Positions 1 to 11,327 are shown, numbered from the stretch's first letter. The stretch is DNA of 64,000 nt from Hymenopus coronatus (GCA_030762935.1 CM060880.1:18655001-18719000), one strand, 5' to 3'. Program-made: numbers and translations. Notes: generated by a model not told the origin, from the sequence alone.

Positions 1-230
1 CAGACAGAGAAGCGGATTTCAATCCCATAGCAACCACAATTTAAAACATATGACTGTCGATTTAGTCTAGTGTATTCCCTTATTTCCCTTCTACTTATAA
101 GGAACTAAGCAATAAAACTGTTTCTGCTAATGATTATTCGTTTAACACGAAATAGAATAATCATATAAACAATAATTTGTTACAGAGACGCAGAGAAAGT
201 AATGTGAATGGAACACGTCAGATATTTTTA
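1..230 (+). repeat. R1 repeat, G-end part, cut by window edge
   Basis: G-end quarter of an R1 copy; the rest lies outside the window. It carries the family landmarks in order: a block on 'catagcaacca', 'gtattcccttatttccctt', 'gctaatgattat', 'aacaataatttgttacagag', then the terminal GCAGAGAAAGTAATGTGAATG and GAACACGTCAGAT. The same order is seen at 2400-2666 and 45900-46150. Confidence 0.85.
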
Positions 231-843
231 TTAGTTATGCCAAATCGTTCTTTACTAAACGGACGCCCCTCGTATTACACCCTGAGCAAAGCACTTTTTT
301 ATTTCTTTCAAAGTTGAACACGAGCAGTTCGGTTACTTCATTGAAATGAAACGATTGTTTTGACAATGTGTCATGGTTTATTAAAACACTAACTATGCAT
401 TTCTCTTAATTTAAACTTTTCAAAGAATCGAGCATACACACCGCAAATCTGGCGCCTTTTGAACTCGGGTCTTACATCACCGGCAGTTGCTGTCAACCTT
501 GAAAACATTTAAACGCCGCATGACTGACCCACATATTTGCACAATGTTGATAACAGCACCACGTCATTGCTATATTTATCAGCAGCTTCACGACGCTTCG
601 TCACCTCTTAGGACTACTTAAATAAAACCACATGTACGTGAGAAGCACGCTAATACTTGAATTACCCAGCTCTTGTGAATTTTGTCTCTGTGGTGAAAAC
701 AAGTGTTTAATTCTAAGGGCACATCTTTTTATTCCATAGCATAGCACGGAATTTCTAAACAAATTACTAACACGAAATCAAGCATTACAGCCGATGAATT
801 GCTAGAATCTAGAATCGAATATTCGTTAAGACATTTCATGTGA
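231..843. other. no recognisable feature
   Basis: AT-rich DNA with no open frame of interest, no tandem repeat, and no match to the repeat families defined elsewhere in this window. Confidence 0.55.
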
Positions 844-1106
844 AATGTGTTTGAGGATCCCCAAATTACACACACACACACGCACGCACGCACGCACACA
901 CGCACACACACACACACAGAGAAAAATTGGTACTTCAGTTCAGTATCTTTCAAGGATATACAAGAATTTTTTTCAAGGAAATCCCCCATACTAAAGTATC
1001 CTTTAGATGGAGGATTTTTCGAAATGTTGGATTTTCACAAAACTGGATACAACGATTTTGATTAAAATGTCTCATTATAGTAAAGATATTTATATGACAT
1101 ATACAT
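844..1106 (+). repeat. R1 repeat, internal fragment
   Basis: Internal part of R1: 'gtgtttgaggatcccc', an expanded CA tract at the family's TG/CA-rich site, then 'agtatctttcaaggat', 'aaatcccccata' and 'aacgattttgattaaaatg'. Both termini are missing. The right side runs directly into a SINE-C remnant. The open frames here are read through the CA tract and are not genes. Confidence 0.75.
868..917. repeat. (AC)n/(GCAC)n microsatellite
   Basis: About 50 bp of CA dinucleotides interrupted by CG-containing units. It sits at the position inside R1 where other copies carry a short TGTGTGT stretch, so it is an expansion of repeat-internal sequence. Confidence 0.95.
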
Positions 1107-1217
1107 CTTTTTCTTCTTTTGACATCATTTAACTATATCGGTGAAACGATGCTCAGATGAAGCCATAGGAGCTTGAAGTTACCAGAGGCATGCTACCCCA
1201 CTACACTGCACAGGCGG
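1107..1217 (-). repeat. SINE-C remnant with internal deletion
   Basis: Read on the minus strand this has the SINE-C head (CCGCCTGTGCAGTGTAGTGG) and then jumps to the SINE-C tail ('gtaacttcaagctcc', 'tgagcatcgtttc') and a T-rich end on the plus strand. The body with the B-box and the GGTTTTCCC block is missing. Full-length relatives are at 31509-31750, 36820-37052 and 57645-57872. Confidence 0.65.
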
Positions 1218-1266
1218 TAAAATCATTTAATTGCTTATAATCAAAAGATAAGCACTTTATGAGATA

Positions 1267-1727
1267 CTAGGGCTGGCTGATAAGTCCCATGCCTCGCACA
1301 GATATGGCGCCACTAAGCCAGTTAGACGGTAGCATCGTGTAATTCAATCATTTTTGTTTAGTTTTTGAATGACAGCATGTTAAACAAGTCAGCTTTAGAG
1401 TTTTCACGATAATGGAAGATTTGGAAAACCGAGCATTGATTAAATACTTCCATTTGAAAGGCTAAAAGCCTAAAGAAATCAAGGAGGAAATGGACAGTAA
1501 ATTGACAAAGATTTCACAGCAACGAGGAGGTCATTGATGCGGTAAACAGTTATTTTGAAGACCTTGATAAATCGCACTACAAAGATGGTTTAATTAAATT
1601 AGAACATCGACATGACAAATGTATTAGCCTTGCTGGAGATTTTGTTGAGAAATAAAGCAATAAATAAATAAATAAATAAATAAATGTTATTTTATTGAGA
1701 GGCCCGGGACTTATCAGCTGACCCTCG
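1267..1727 (+). mobile_element. internally deleted mariner element
   Basis: A 461-bp element bounded by TA on both sides (1265-1266 and 1728-1729), the mariner target-site duplication. The left end, CTAGGGCTGGCTGATAAGTC, matches the reverse complement of the right end, CGAGGGTCAGCTGATAAGTC, with few differences. Between the inverted repeats are the first and last parts of a mariner transposase with about 0.9 kb of middle sequence missing. An (AAAT)n run follows the stop codon. It is non-autonomous but could have been mobilised by a full-length relative. The identification is firm; the subfamily is not determined. Confidence 0.93.
1412..1655 (+). pseudogene. mariner transposase, internally deleted pseudogene
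   Basis: The frame from ATG 1412 starts MEDLENRALIKYFHLKG and, after an in-frame TAA, KPKEIKEEM, which is the usual mariner transposase N-terminus with its DNA-binding helices. The last part is in another frame: YFEDLDKSHYKDGLIKL and then DKCISLAGDFVEK with a stop at 1653-1655, the typical mariner C-terminus. The central region with the catalytic D,D,D residues is absent. It therefore carries an internal stop, a deletion and a frame change, and cannot make an active enzyme. Family assignment rests on both conserved ends and on the flanking inverted repeats. Confidence 0.92.
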
Positions 1728-1814
1728 TAAATGAATTATCTTTGATAGCTAATGGAATTACACTATGCTTTCACTTATAATAAAGGTATATTTTAATTAT
1801 ATTACTCCCTATTC

Positions 1815-2566
1815 TTACTTTTCTATACGCACTATGTACGTAGTGTATAGAGAAAGTGTTGTATTCCCTAAAATTCGATACCGAGATTTCACCGGACATA
1901 TGTTTTGAGGTCACCTTAGTCCAATAAAGCATTTTCAGAAAAATGTCCGTGTGTATCTGTGGACAGCATAGCTCAAAAACCAAGAGAGCATTAAATACCA
2001 AACTTGGTATTTAAGTTCATGGATGTGACAGAAGATTTTCAAGAAAATCCCCCCACTCCCAACTACCCTTTACATGGAACTTTTTTCGAAATTTTTGAAT
2101 TTCTCAAAAAAGGCCAACAATTTTGATTAAAATACTGTAGGTATATTAAAGACATTTACATGACAAACTGTGTATCTTCAATTTTCTGGGAATAGCATCT
2201 GAATTATTTATTCTGAATGAATTTTGCTGAGTTTTGCATAACTAGTAAACCGTAAGAGAGAGACAAAATCTTACAGCACATAACATGTAGATCTCGTTAA
2301 AACACAATTGACGTCATATACATTTTTATTTTCGTGGGTTTGGCCGTTTCCGAGATATTCCTTGTAATTGATTCCTGTTTTAAAATACTTAAACTTTTCT
2401 CATACAGGGACTGTCAACTGCTGGTCATGCAAAGAAACTGATTTCAATTCCATAGCAACCAGCCTTTAAAGATCCATCACTTTAGCCTAGTGTATTCCCT
2501 TATTTCCCTTCTATTTATAAAGAAGTAATAAGACCATTTCTACTATTGCTTGTCTCGATTAGCACG

Positions 2567-2600
<34 letters not shown>

Positions 2601-2666
2601 CGTTTTAACAATAATTTGTTACAGAGATGTAGAGAAAGTCATATGAAAGGAACACATGAGATTTTT
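1815..2666 (+). repeat. R1 repeat, near full length
   Basis: 852 bp from the H-end palindrome (ACTATGTACGTAGTGTATAG) to the G-end (ATGTAGAGAAAGTCATATGA, then aacacatgagattttt). Landmarks are in family order: CCGAGATTTCACCGGA, ACCAAACTTGGTATTTAAG, CCCTTTACATGG, 'aacaattttgattaaaat', 'tctgggaatagc', 'accgtaagag', 'gtattcccttatttccctt'. A 29-A run lies near the G-end. Short open frames inside are not shared coding sequence. Confidence 0.93.
2571..2599 (+). repeat. poly(A) tract inside R1
   Basis: 29 consecutive A, interrupting R1 where other copies read 'gaagtagatagaagaataagc'. It looks like a slippage expansion inside the repeat, not a retroposon tail, because R1 sequence continues on both sides. 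Confidence 0.95.
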
Positions 2667-4361
2667 GGTATTTTAAGTGCACCTCTGCCTGCCTATTTTA
2701 ACCTAAATAAATACCTGAACATCCGGGCACTAGTAATGATAAAACAGTAGAAATATTTTACTATCCCTTATGATGTAATTGCCTATTCTAAAACCATGAA
2801 ACTGCGATAGAAACATTTGCTACAGTCTACACCTTTCAGATATTTTAGCACTCAAATGTATTTTGTTGATGTGCTTCAAGAAAATAAAATTTGAACCTTT
2901 ATTTGTTCTTTTTTACTCTAAAAGAATAATTTTTATAAATCTACGTTAAAAGTGTCTGATAGAAATAATATTATGTTCACTTTTTCTCGGAGTCTAATGT
3001 TAATATCAGTTTGTAGCTTTCTGCAACATTTTGAATGTTTACTTTTATCTTTCCGGAATATACTAGGGTTTCTTTCTCTAAAGCCCTGCACAGTAAGACA
3101 TTACTGCAACGCACACACATCATTTATCCATAGTGGTACATCCTATATTATCAATTGTCTCAAACTAAATGACACAGCAAAGTGTTTTACCATAATATGG
3201 AAATATTTTAAAGAGATGGCTGTGAGGTTTTATGCGAGTACAACAGCTGGCGAAGAAATGCTTATCCATACATCATCCATTTTAGTTGCATCTCACTTGA
3301 ATATGAGGATTAAACAATATAATAAATGAGCATGTTTGAACTCGATTTTCTGACGACCACTAATGAAAGAAACCTGCAAATAATGAAGAGAACAAATATA
3401 TGTTTAGCCCCAAAAGACAAGCAAAGACAAGTTCTTTCTTTGGATGAAAGATGACCCTTTGCTTGAAACAATCTGTTATGCTGAAGATGCACTGCCATTA
3501 AACTTTTAACATTTTATTATAAAAATTAACTAATGTAAAAGGAATCGCATTTACCAAAAGCATCATTACCTCTTTTAATCATTACTTGTGAAGGTTAGAT
3601 TGTCTGTCGTATATTTATTCTACGCAGTGCCTAAGCGATGTCAAGCTGGTGTTTTACTACAAAATAAAAAGCTTGTGAAAGAACCAGTGGGACAGGTCAG
3701 AACCTAGCATTGCAGGGTAGGAAGCACTACGATGTACATTTACGATACTGGCTAATAAATATGTCCAATGTGATATCATCGCTGCTTCAAGGAAGAAGAG
3801 GCAGCATTGTATTAACACACAAACAGTTTCTCGCAAATCTTTCGTCACTGCCACAAATCAAAAAGCTAACCGGCTGGACCGGATGCTCAAGAAACACAGA
3901 TACCGGTTTCGACTCCGAACGCGTGACATCATCCGTCAGTGTGTCCCATTCTGCGCACACAGACGACATTCTTCAAGTTCAGCTGCTGCTGCCGGAAACA
4001 CATTTCAAAGTCATGTGCTAATAATACAAATTGGAAGCCACCAACCCTCTTCCTCGGCATGACCCTGACAGCCTGCCCACAAAACTTGATACATACATGC
4101 AACTCGAAACTACTGATATATGTACAAGTTGGTGTTCACGCACATTCTGCAAGAGAAGGCATCCATTACGCTGACGTTTCGTGAAGACACCGAAGGAATG
4201 TATATGTATGAACCTTCAGCTATAATTTAATATACATTCTGTCAACTTTGTTCAAAATACTCAGTATCAAGCAGCACTCGCAAACTTTTGGCTAATAATC
4301 ATTAATTATACATTTCATTCATCTTTCTTAAAAATGTATACAGCTTATAAAGAATATATTG

Positions 4362-4364
<3 letters not shown>
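2667..4364. other. no recognisable feature
   Basis: No repeat family copy and no convincing exon. The longest open frame is 2952-3329 on the plus strand (125 codons). Its product has no motif I recognise, no repeat and no clear membrane segment, and it lacks splice context or codon bias. I treat it as chance. Confidence 0.5.

Positions 4365-4405
<41 letters not shown>
4365..4405. repeat. (AC)n microsatellite
   Basis: 41 bp of uninterrupted AC dinucleotides in DNA without other repeat features. Confidence 0.97.
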
Positions 4406-4407
<2 letters not shown>

Positions 4408-4835
4408 GTGTTAATGAACTACACCGAAATAATTTGCGAGATTGTGCACGTGACTGATACAAGTAATTTGAGATCGGCGATGCATGGTCCTCTGATAAAT
4501 ATAACGCTACTACATAGCGTTAAACGTGTGTGTATCAGGTGCTGTTAAGTCGGTGTTAAAGCAAAGCAAGTTGAAAAAATGGCTTAGGACGTCTTTAAAA
4601 CTGCTGCCCGAGTATAGAAATATCGATTTTTAGCATCTCGTTACTAGCGTTCTCAAGAATTAATGTCGCAAAACTCTGTAAAATCTCCAACCAATTACTT
4701 GACAGTGCGACACTGAACATTCATTAATCACGTTCTTGAGTTATGAAGCCTTCATTCCTGACGAAGTGCCGCGATACGTGGCGTACTGGCACTTCAGAAA
4801 CGTATAGCCGTTACTTCGAAATTTCAATAAACATA

Positions 4836-4838
<3 letters not shown>
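4406..4838. other. no recognisable feature
   Basis: Non-repetitive AT-rich DNA; nothing beyond short chance open frames. Confidence 0.5.

Positions 4839-4889
<51 letters not shown>
4839..4889. repeat. (AT)n microsatellite
   Basis: 51 bp of uninterrupted AT dinucleotides, self-complementary and able to extrude as a cruciform. Two open frames (4743-4925 plus and 4741-4932 minus) consist largely of this tract read as Ile-Tyr repeats and are not genes. Confidence 0.97.
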
Positions 4890-4890
<1 letters not shown>

Positions 4891-6018
4891 TATCCATCCT
4901 ATATGAGGCGTTGCCAAAGGAATAAAACACAATTAGAACTTGAAAAGAGCCTTTATGCACATGTTAGTTTCACTGCATATGTGAATTTAAGGTGCAAATA
5001 TTCGTTAGCCTGCAACACTTACGATGACTAAAAAAGTTACATTCGCATCTTTTAATGCAGATAAGCTTACATGTCATATCTGTATATTCAAAACGCGTGT
5101 TCCACATTTTACCACGCTTCCAGTGTTTTAGAAAAAAATATCTATGTAAATCAGCGATACCTGAAAAATCGTATTGCCTGAATTTCTCTTTCCGAGTTTG
5201 TATTACATTTACTTTAAACATGAATACTGTGCAGGTTTTACGTTTGTAAATCTGTTTTCTTTTACATTCACCTTTGAGCTTCGTATACGTTTACAGTCTG
5301 CAGCAATATTTTGATTTAGTAATCACACCTGAGCCCGAATCTTTTACTATAATGGTGTGTAGTGCATACCTTACTGCTTATAATCGAAACACCGAAAAGA
5401 AGCCTGTGTTTAATAAACAATTAAGACAAGAATTTTCATTTACTATAAGGAATAGACCAGAACACGATCCTTATTTGTGTAGTGTAATTCAGATGGTCCT
5501 GTTGCTCAGAAAAGAAATTCCAAAAGGTGTTCAACACACTATAATGGATTACCTACATTCATGTAGTCAAATTACTTTATTGAAATAAAAAAAAAGAGCA
5601 TTTGATATTATACGTCAGCTGCGGGATTGCATTCATATATTTCGGCGGCATATAACCTTTCTATTTGTTCCACTGGACGTAGAACCTTCTTTGTGGTTGG
5701 CAGATATTTTGTAAGTTTATTGTTGTTACATTAATATCTCTTAGTATGTTATTTTACATGACATTTGGAATAATAATAATAAGAAGAAGAAGATTTGACG
5801 CAGTGGTAAGGCAAGACAGTTGATATCTGAGAAGGCTGACAATAAAGATGGAGGGGGTGATTATAATGTTTTACACATATATTTTATGTCATAATTATGT
5901 CGTTCTGTTGTTTTATACATTATGTGTATACATTTCTCTTAAGTGTATTTGTCTATTATAATAGGCTACATTAATGCATCTGAATAAGGTGTTCTCTGTG
6001 CTGTAAATTTAAATTGCT
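4890..6018. other. no recognisable feature
   Basis: Includes an open frame at 5274-5588 (104 codons, plus strand) with no recognisable domain, and a small (TAA/GAA) run near 5768-5790. No transposon termini seen. Confidence 0.5.
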
Positions 6019-6216
6019 GTTAATTCAAAATCTTCTCGGGCTTCTAGCCAGGTAAAAACTTGGCTTGACACCAACGTTTCGAAGAAGTGCATCTTCCTCG
6101 TCTTCAGGGTGAACTGATCAGTTCACCCTGAAGACGAGGAAGATGCACTTCTTCGAAACGTTGGTGTCAAGCCAAATTTTTACCTGGCTAGAAGCCCGAG
6201 AAGATTTTGAATTAAC
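6019..6216. mobile_element. 198-bp near-perfect palindrome (hairpin element P1)
   Basis: Two 99-bp arms meet at CTGATCAG (6114-6121) with no spacer. Base by base I find one mismatch (c at left 'aaaaacttgg' against t in the right arm). Each arm carries, read outward from the centre, CACCCTGAAGAC, a 7-bp stem GAGGAAG/CTTCTTC with loop ATGCA, GAAACGTTGGTGTCAAGCC, then CCTGGCTAGAAGCCCGAGAA. The same blocks recur in inverted pairs at 39896-40020 and, more degenerate, at 47038-47306, so this is a dispersed element and not a one-off duplication. The class is uncertain; Penelope-like retroelements, whose ends are often inverted and carry structured RNA, are one candidate. Confidence 0.85.
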
Positions 6217-6689
6217 ACGTCGCCAGGAAAGCTTCAGTTCTTATTTTAAATTGCTGTATTTGAATAGCTTATCTTTTTGTTTTCGTGTTTTCTCCTTTAA
6301 TTCTTTGTTGTTATTGTTGTTTTAATACTGATTACTATTTTGTGAATTGCAAAAGCACGTACGGTCTGTAGATCCGTGCGATTGTTGAAGCTCAGTATAT
6401 GATAATACTACACCAATAAATACACTTATTCATTTTTTCATTTGGGAAAATGGTCAGCTTCTACTTCGCTTTCTATGAAAAATGATCATTTCACTTACAT
6501 ATTTCTTTTGATGCTTTCAAAATCGTATTCCTCTACGGCACTGAAAGAATTCAGCAATAAAATGCGATAGCTACATTAGCCGATTAATCGATATTGCAGG
6601 AGTTATTTATTCAGCCTTGTTTCTTGCAGAATCAGATGCTGACCTACTCCCTATACTTTAAGATTTCTATCTTTATAAGTGAACTACAT
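6217..6689. other. no recognisable feature
   Basis: AT-rich, no repeat family copy, no exon candidate. Confidence 0.5.
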
Positions 6690-7190
6690 CTCAAGACATG
6701 GCCGCTCGTGAGTTACGGGTGCGGATAGCAAGCAGAGAGCGGAAGTGACGTCACGGATGGTTGGCTTCGTTCCGAATCCAATTGGAAGCAACACCCCCTT
6801 CTGTTTTGTTTCAATCAGCTGGGCCCGCCATGCTGCGGCTGGTGTATGTGCGATCAGGTGGACGGGGTGGGGGGCCGATGAGATCATCCGCTGGATTTAA
6901 CTTCCTGGCTTAAGAGGATTCGCCAGCGGCCGATGACGAAGCCATTTCAGTGACATTCACCACAAAAGCTCGCCCCATCCGGGGTTGCCAGATTGTGATG
7001 TTACCGCCTGTCATTGTTTCTGACATCCCCTTCAACGGCATTATCCGAATTTTGTGTGCTGCCCCTTCTACCCTGAGAAACTCTCTTCTGTGATCAAAGT
7101 TATTTTCCAAAATAGCAGATACCTTACTGTTGACGGCTAAGGGAACCCCAACATCTTCCTTGCAGTGTTATTGACCGCAAACATCTGACT
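6690..7190. promoter_or_regulatory. GC-rich patch with CRE/ETS-like site; possible promoter or exon region
   Basis: Clearly richer in G+C and CpG than its surroundings and free of the window's repeat families. At 6739-6753, GCGGAAGTGACGTCA joins an ETS-type GGAAG to a full palindromic CRE (TGACGTCA, 6746-6753), a composite common in animal core promoters; a CCAAT/ATTGG lies near 6779-6785. On the minus strand an open frame covers 7110-6910 (66 codons from a TTG). Further upstream on that strand are an acceptor-like pyrimidine tract ending AG (at 7190-7189) and a donor-like GTAAGG (7127-7122) that would bound a 61-bp segment. None of these establishes a gene. This is the best regulatory candidate in the window, but only a candidate. 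Confidence 0.3.
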
Positions 7191-10100
7191 GGAAACAGAG
7201 AAGTATACTGAATCTGCGGCGATGATGATTATGGCGGTGGCTTGGAACTTCATTTGTTTCATTGTCGATTCCATGTCAAAGATAATCTGTCAGACGTCGA
7301 CAATCAAGCGGTCTGTTCAAGAGTAGTAATTACATTTTGAGATTCGTAACATTAGATAAAATGGGTGATTCAATGTAAACAAAATATTTGTGTATTTGTC
7401 CGACCGAAGGATAAACAAGAAGCTATGCAGTACTATGAGGAAGAAATTACTTTGTGATTGGCATACGTGCCTGTCAGCTGTGTTTATCATCTAGCTGACC
7501 TGAGGTTTATTCTTTCTAAGATCAGTTTGGAAGATTAATCTTCTAGTGGCTGATAGAAGTCCACTATAGCTCCGCAGTAAAAGCAATTTTCTGGCGACTG
7601 GTGAATTATGTGATCCCATTCTCGCAGAATGTATTTAGAAACGTGTGCAATTATTTATTTACATATAACTCTGTTTTCAGGAAACTGTTGATCTCTTAAT
7701 TTTCATTCACGTGTTGTGAACACAGAACAACCCAAAGAATGCTAAATCTGAACTGAAAATATTCCATAGATGTGTTTGTAGTGAAATATCTCTAATTGTT
7801 GTAGGAGAATGGCGCTCAATCTATTTTCGTGAGATTTCTCAGTACTATCACGAAAGCTCACTTAACACTTTATTGAGGCCTATGTACAAAGTTGAAGTAG
7901 TTAAGTTACAATTAAATATTAACCATACTTCTCAACAAGACCGCAAAGCTGAAAAATCTTTCTTAGTGATGTTAACCTTTGGCCTTATTTGTAGTTTTCT
8001 TTCCTTCAAGTGCTTCTATAATTGCATTGATGGACAGCCTAGCTCTTCTTAGTCAACTAAAATTTTTCAGCCAGTCGTGTTGCTACTTTCGTGAGTAAAC
8101 TTATGCACTAAACATCCCTGAAATCTTCCACTGATTACCTAAATATAGACTATGAAAGGATTTCGACAAAGAAATGAAATCTATAACTGTATCAGTACTT
8201 TCTTAATGATGTGACACTGATGCGCGTTTTCCTGACAGTGATAGATCAATTTAAGCCTTATTTATTTTTACATTCACAGTAAACCAAGCCCATAACCAAA
8301 GTTTCGTCAAAACCCTAGCATTTCTGTGGCACTGGCCATGAATTACGGTTTACCATAAACTGTGAGACGCAAATAAAACAAAATGATTTAAACCTTAGCT
8401 ATGGACACCCTGCTTAGTCTGCTAAATGTTAAGACGTACTCTACCGCTTGCTTGCAGAGTGAAATCAAAGTTAGTACTTTAGAATTTGCGATATCATTTC
8501 TGAAAACTGCAATAATGACTTCCTGCAGTTAATTGTCCAGCTTCATCACGTTATAAGGAATGCAAGTCTTAAACTCATTCATCGTTAGTTCTGATATATT
8601 TTGTGACAGGCTGCAACACTCCACTGCGATGGAACACATGGAAATTACATTAATACTTATAAAAGAGGGGGAGGCAGGCATACTTGCTCAAAGACGCCTG
8701 GTAAAAGCTAATGGTTAGACATAAAACTAGATTAGCACCGGATGCGGGCTGCAGTCTCGGGGTTTAATTTCACAGAAAGCATGAGAATATTTAAAAAAAT
8801 TACTGGCCCCTGCTTTCGCCTGCATATGTAACAGTTAATCTACCCTAGTGATCTGATGCTATAAAATGATTGCCGTCGAGGGAAATAACTTTATATTGGA
8901 TAATGGTATTTGGGATGCAATATTGCTGTACCTAGTTCCATTCATATTGCAAATCACCTCCCTGCTGAGATATGAAAACGTTTTCCACCAAGTATGAAAT
9001 CTATGCCTCAAATTTACAAATGCCAAAAATAATCCATTAAGTATTCACTCATGTATGGCATTATTACGCATTAACAATAATAGTAATTTATTGTAGAATC
9101 TTGTTACTTATAAGGGAAGGTTCTACGGGGGAAAAAGTGGGTGGTGACCAAATTTATATACGAGCATAAAGTTTTACACTTTTTCTATCATGCTGCTGTG
9201 CATACCTACCTAATTTTTAAAATGTTTGTCAACCTATCACCTATAAAGACAGGATGATGCTATTCATCAAACTATTTCGTGATTTAGTCAAAATTTCTTC
9301 CTTGGTGTAACTAAAAACAATTTCAAAAAGTACACTATTCTTACATAAAAGTACAATATTATACTGTAAAACAGTAGAAGAGCGTTTAGAAAACATCACA
9401 TAAATGCATACCATATGGTGTCTTTTAATTCTAGTTATCATAAAATAAAGCTGACACATGCTATGCTATGCACACTCGCTATTATGTAAATTTCAATTTA
9501 TTTAGGAAGTAGAAATCCCATTCACTTCATATAATTTAGTGCATTCATTTAATTTGAGCATAAGGTGTGATAATTTTACCTTCTTCGGCAATGTTGCAGA
9601 TGAGATATTGCTATGATTGCATGAAAATAACGCCACTCTTTGGCTGGGTTGGACAATATAAGTTTGCAAATTAACTAATTCTCTAGAACTCTCTAGTAAC
9701 TCGGAAATTCGGTGGATGCTATGAAACAAATAACAACTGAAATAGTTGTACCTTACCGTGTTTTAACAAATACGTTGTACAGTTTACGAAATCTGAAAAT
9801 CTGAAAATTGCAACTGCAATTCTCTGCAACTGCCATTTACAAATACACACAGATTGTAAACAGTTATTTTCTGATCGGAGCATTTAAGAACCTAAATGAA
9901 AAGATCTCCAAGGATATCTCTGCAGGCATGTGATAGAATCTCAGAGTTTATTCAAGAGCGATTTTGTTTTTTAGAAGTATACGCCGTTTAATCTTATCGC
10001 TTAGGATTCTCTGGTTATCTTATCGGCACAGAGACTATGAAAGAAATTTCTCCGGTCATAAATCGGCAACTTGAATTTTTCCTTCTAACAAAACTTCTGT

Positions 10101-10226
10101 TCATGTAAGCGTCAAAATTATAACCAGGGTGGACTACATGCTACTTGTAGTAAACGCTAAATGCCATCTTCGAAAATCAGAGCGCAAAACATGCATATAA
10201 GCTCAGAAACCAAATGTCATGTTGAA
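7191..10226. other. no recognisable feature
   Basis: Three kilobases without any of the repeat families and without an open frame above about 75 codons. Likely single-copy intergenic or intronic DNA. Confidence 0.5.
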
Positions 10227-10391
10227 TTTTTACTTTCTTTGCACATACTATGTACACAGTGTATAGAGAAAGTATTGCATTCCACACAAAAATTTGATAC
10301 CGAGATTATACCGGAAATACACTTTTTAGGGTCCCCTGTATCCAAAAAAGTATTTTCAGAAAAAGGTTCGCGTGTCTGTGAACACGAAACT

Positions 10392-10436
<45 letters not shown>

Positions 10437-11133
10437 GAAAAGTCAGTAAAATACCAAACTTAGTATTTAAGTTTAGAATCTTCCAGTGATGCGACACAAA
10501 GCTTTTGAGAAAAATCCCCCCACCCCAAAATACCCTTTACATAGAAAAAATCGAAAATTTTGATTTTCTCAAAAATGGCTCTAACGATTTTGATTAAAAT
10601 CGCTTATATTTAAGATCTATATTTATGTGACAAAATGAATATCTTCAATTTTCTGGGAATAGCCTCTGAAGACATGTTTATTCTGGATGCATTTTGCGCA
10701 AGTTTGCATTACTGGTAAACCGTAAGAGATAGACAAAAACTTACCACGCATAAAATGTGGAGCTCGCTAAAACACACAGTTTATATTACCTATATGCATT
10801 TTTTCGTGGAGTTGACCGTTTTTGAGATATTCATTGTTACTAGTTTCACATTAAAATGCTTACACTTTTCTCATATGGGATGTTGTCAACTCCTGTCCAC
10901 ACAAACAAAGGTACTTCAATCAAATAGCAACCAGCTTTTAAAAGATTTGAATATGGATTTAGCTTCGTGTATTCCCTTATTTCCCTTCCACTTACGAGGA
11001 AGTAGGTAATAAGAATCTTGCTGCCAATTTTTTCTCGATTAGCATTAAGTAAACAGAAGAATAAGCTTGTTAATAATAATTTGTTGCAGAGATATAGAAA
11101 AAGTTATGTGAATAGAACACGTCAGATTTTTTT
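10227..11133 (+). repeat. R1 repeat, full length
   Basis: 907 bp from H-end (tttttactttctttgcacat, then ACTATGTACACAGTGTATAG) to G-end (ATATAGAAAAAGTTATGTGA, then atagaacacgtcagattttt). All family landmarks are in order. It is lengthened by a 43-bp poly(A) tract near the 'cgaaac' site. It is one of the best copies for building a consensus. Confidence 0.95.
10393..10435 (+). repeat. poly(A) tract inside R1
   Basis: 43 consecutive A within R1, where other copies read 'ctcaaaaacgaaaa'. It is read in both directions by spurious open frames rich in Lys or Phe. Confidence 0.97.
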
Positions 11134-11327
11134 CCAAATGTCAAATGGGTTTAGTAGGCATGTTCGAATTTAAGCTCAGATTGCGAACCTATGTTCATTC
11201 GCCACTATTAAGTGTGCGCACAGGGCTAAGGTACAACGCCGGACACTGAAACGGTCATGTAGCAGACTTTGAAAACTGGTGCCTGCCTGACCTATGTAAT
11301 GCAAACATATGTACTTACATTACTCTA

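Noticed and set aside
847..1065. Open frames through the CA tract as small proteins
   Set aside because: They read through a dinucleotide repeat inside R1 and are frame artefacts.
2952..3329. 125-codon open frame as a gene
   Set aside because: No domain, no promoter or splice context, AT-rich; this length is expected by chance in 64 kb searched in six frames.
4741..4932. Ile-Tyr-rich proteins on both strands
   Set aside because: Translation of an (AT)n microsatellite.
6119..6165. Calling a hammerhead ribozyme outright
   Set aside because: The CTGAAGA and GAAAC boxes fit, but an extra base lies between the core and stem II, and I could not trace stems I and III or a cleavage site.
10161..10463. 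Poly(A) runs at 2571 and 10393 as processed-pseudogene tails
   Set aside because: R1 sequence continues on both sides at the expected place, so they are internal expansions.
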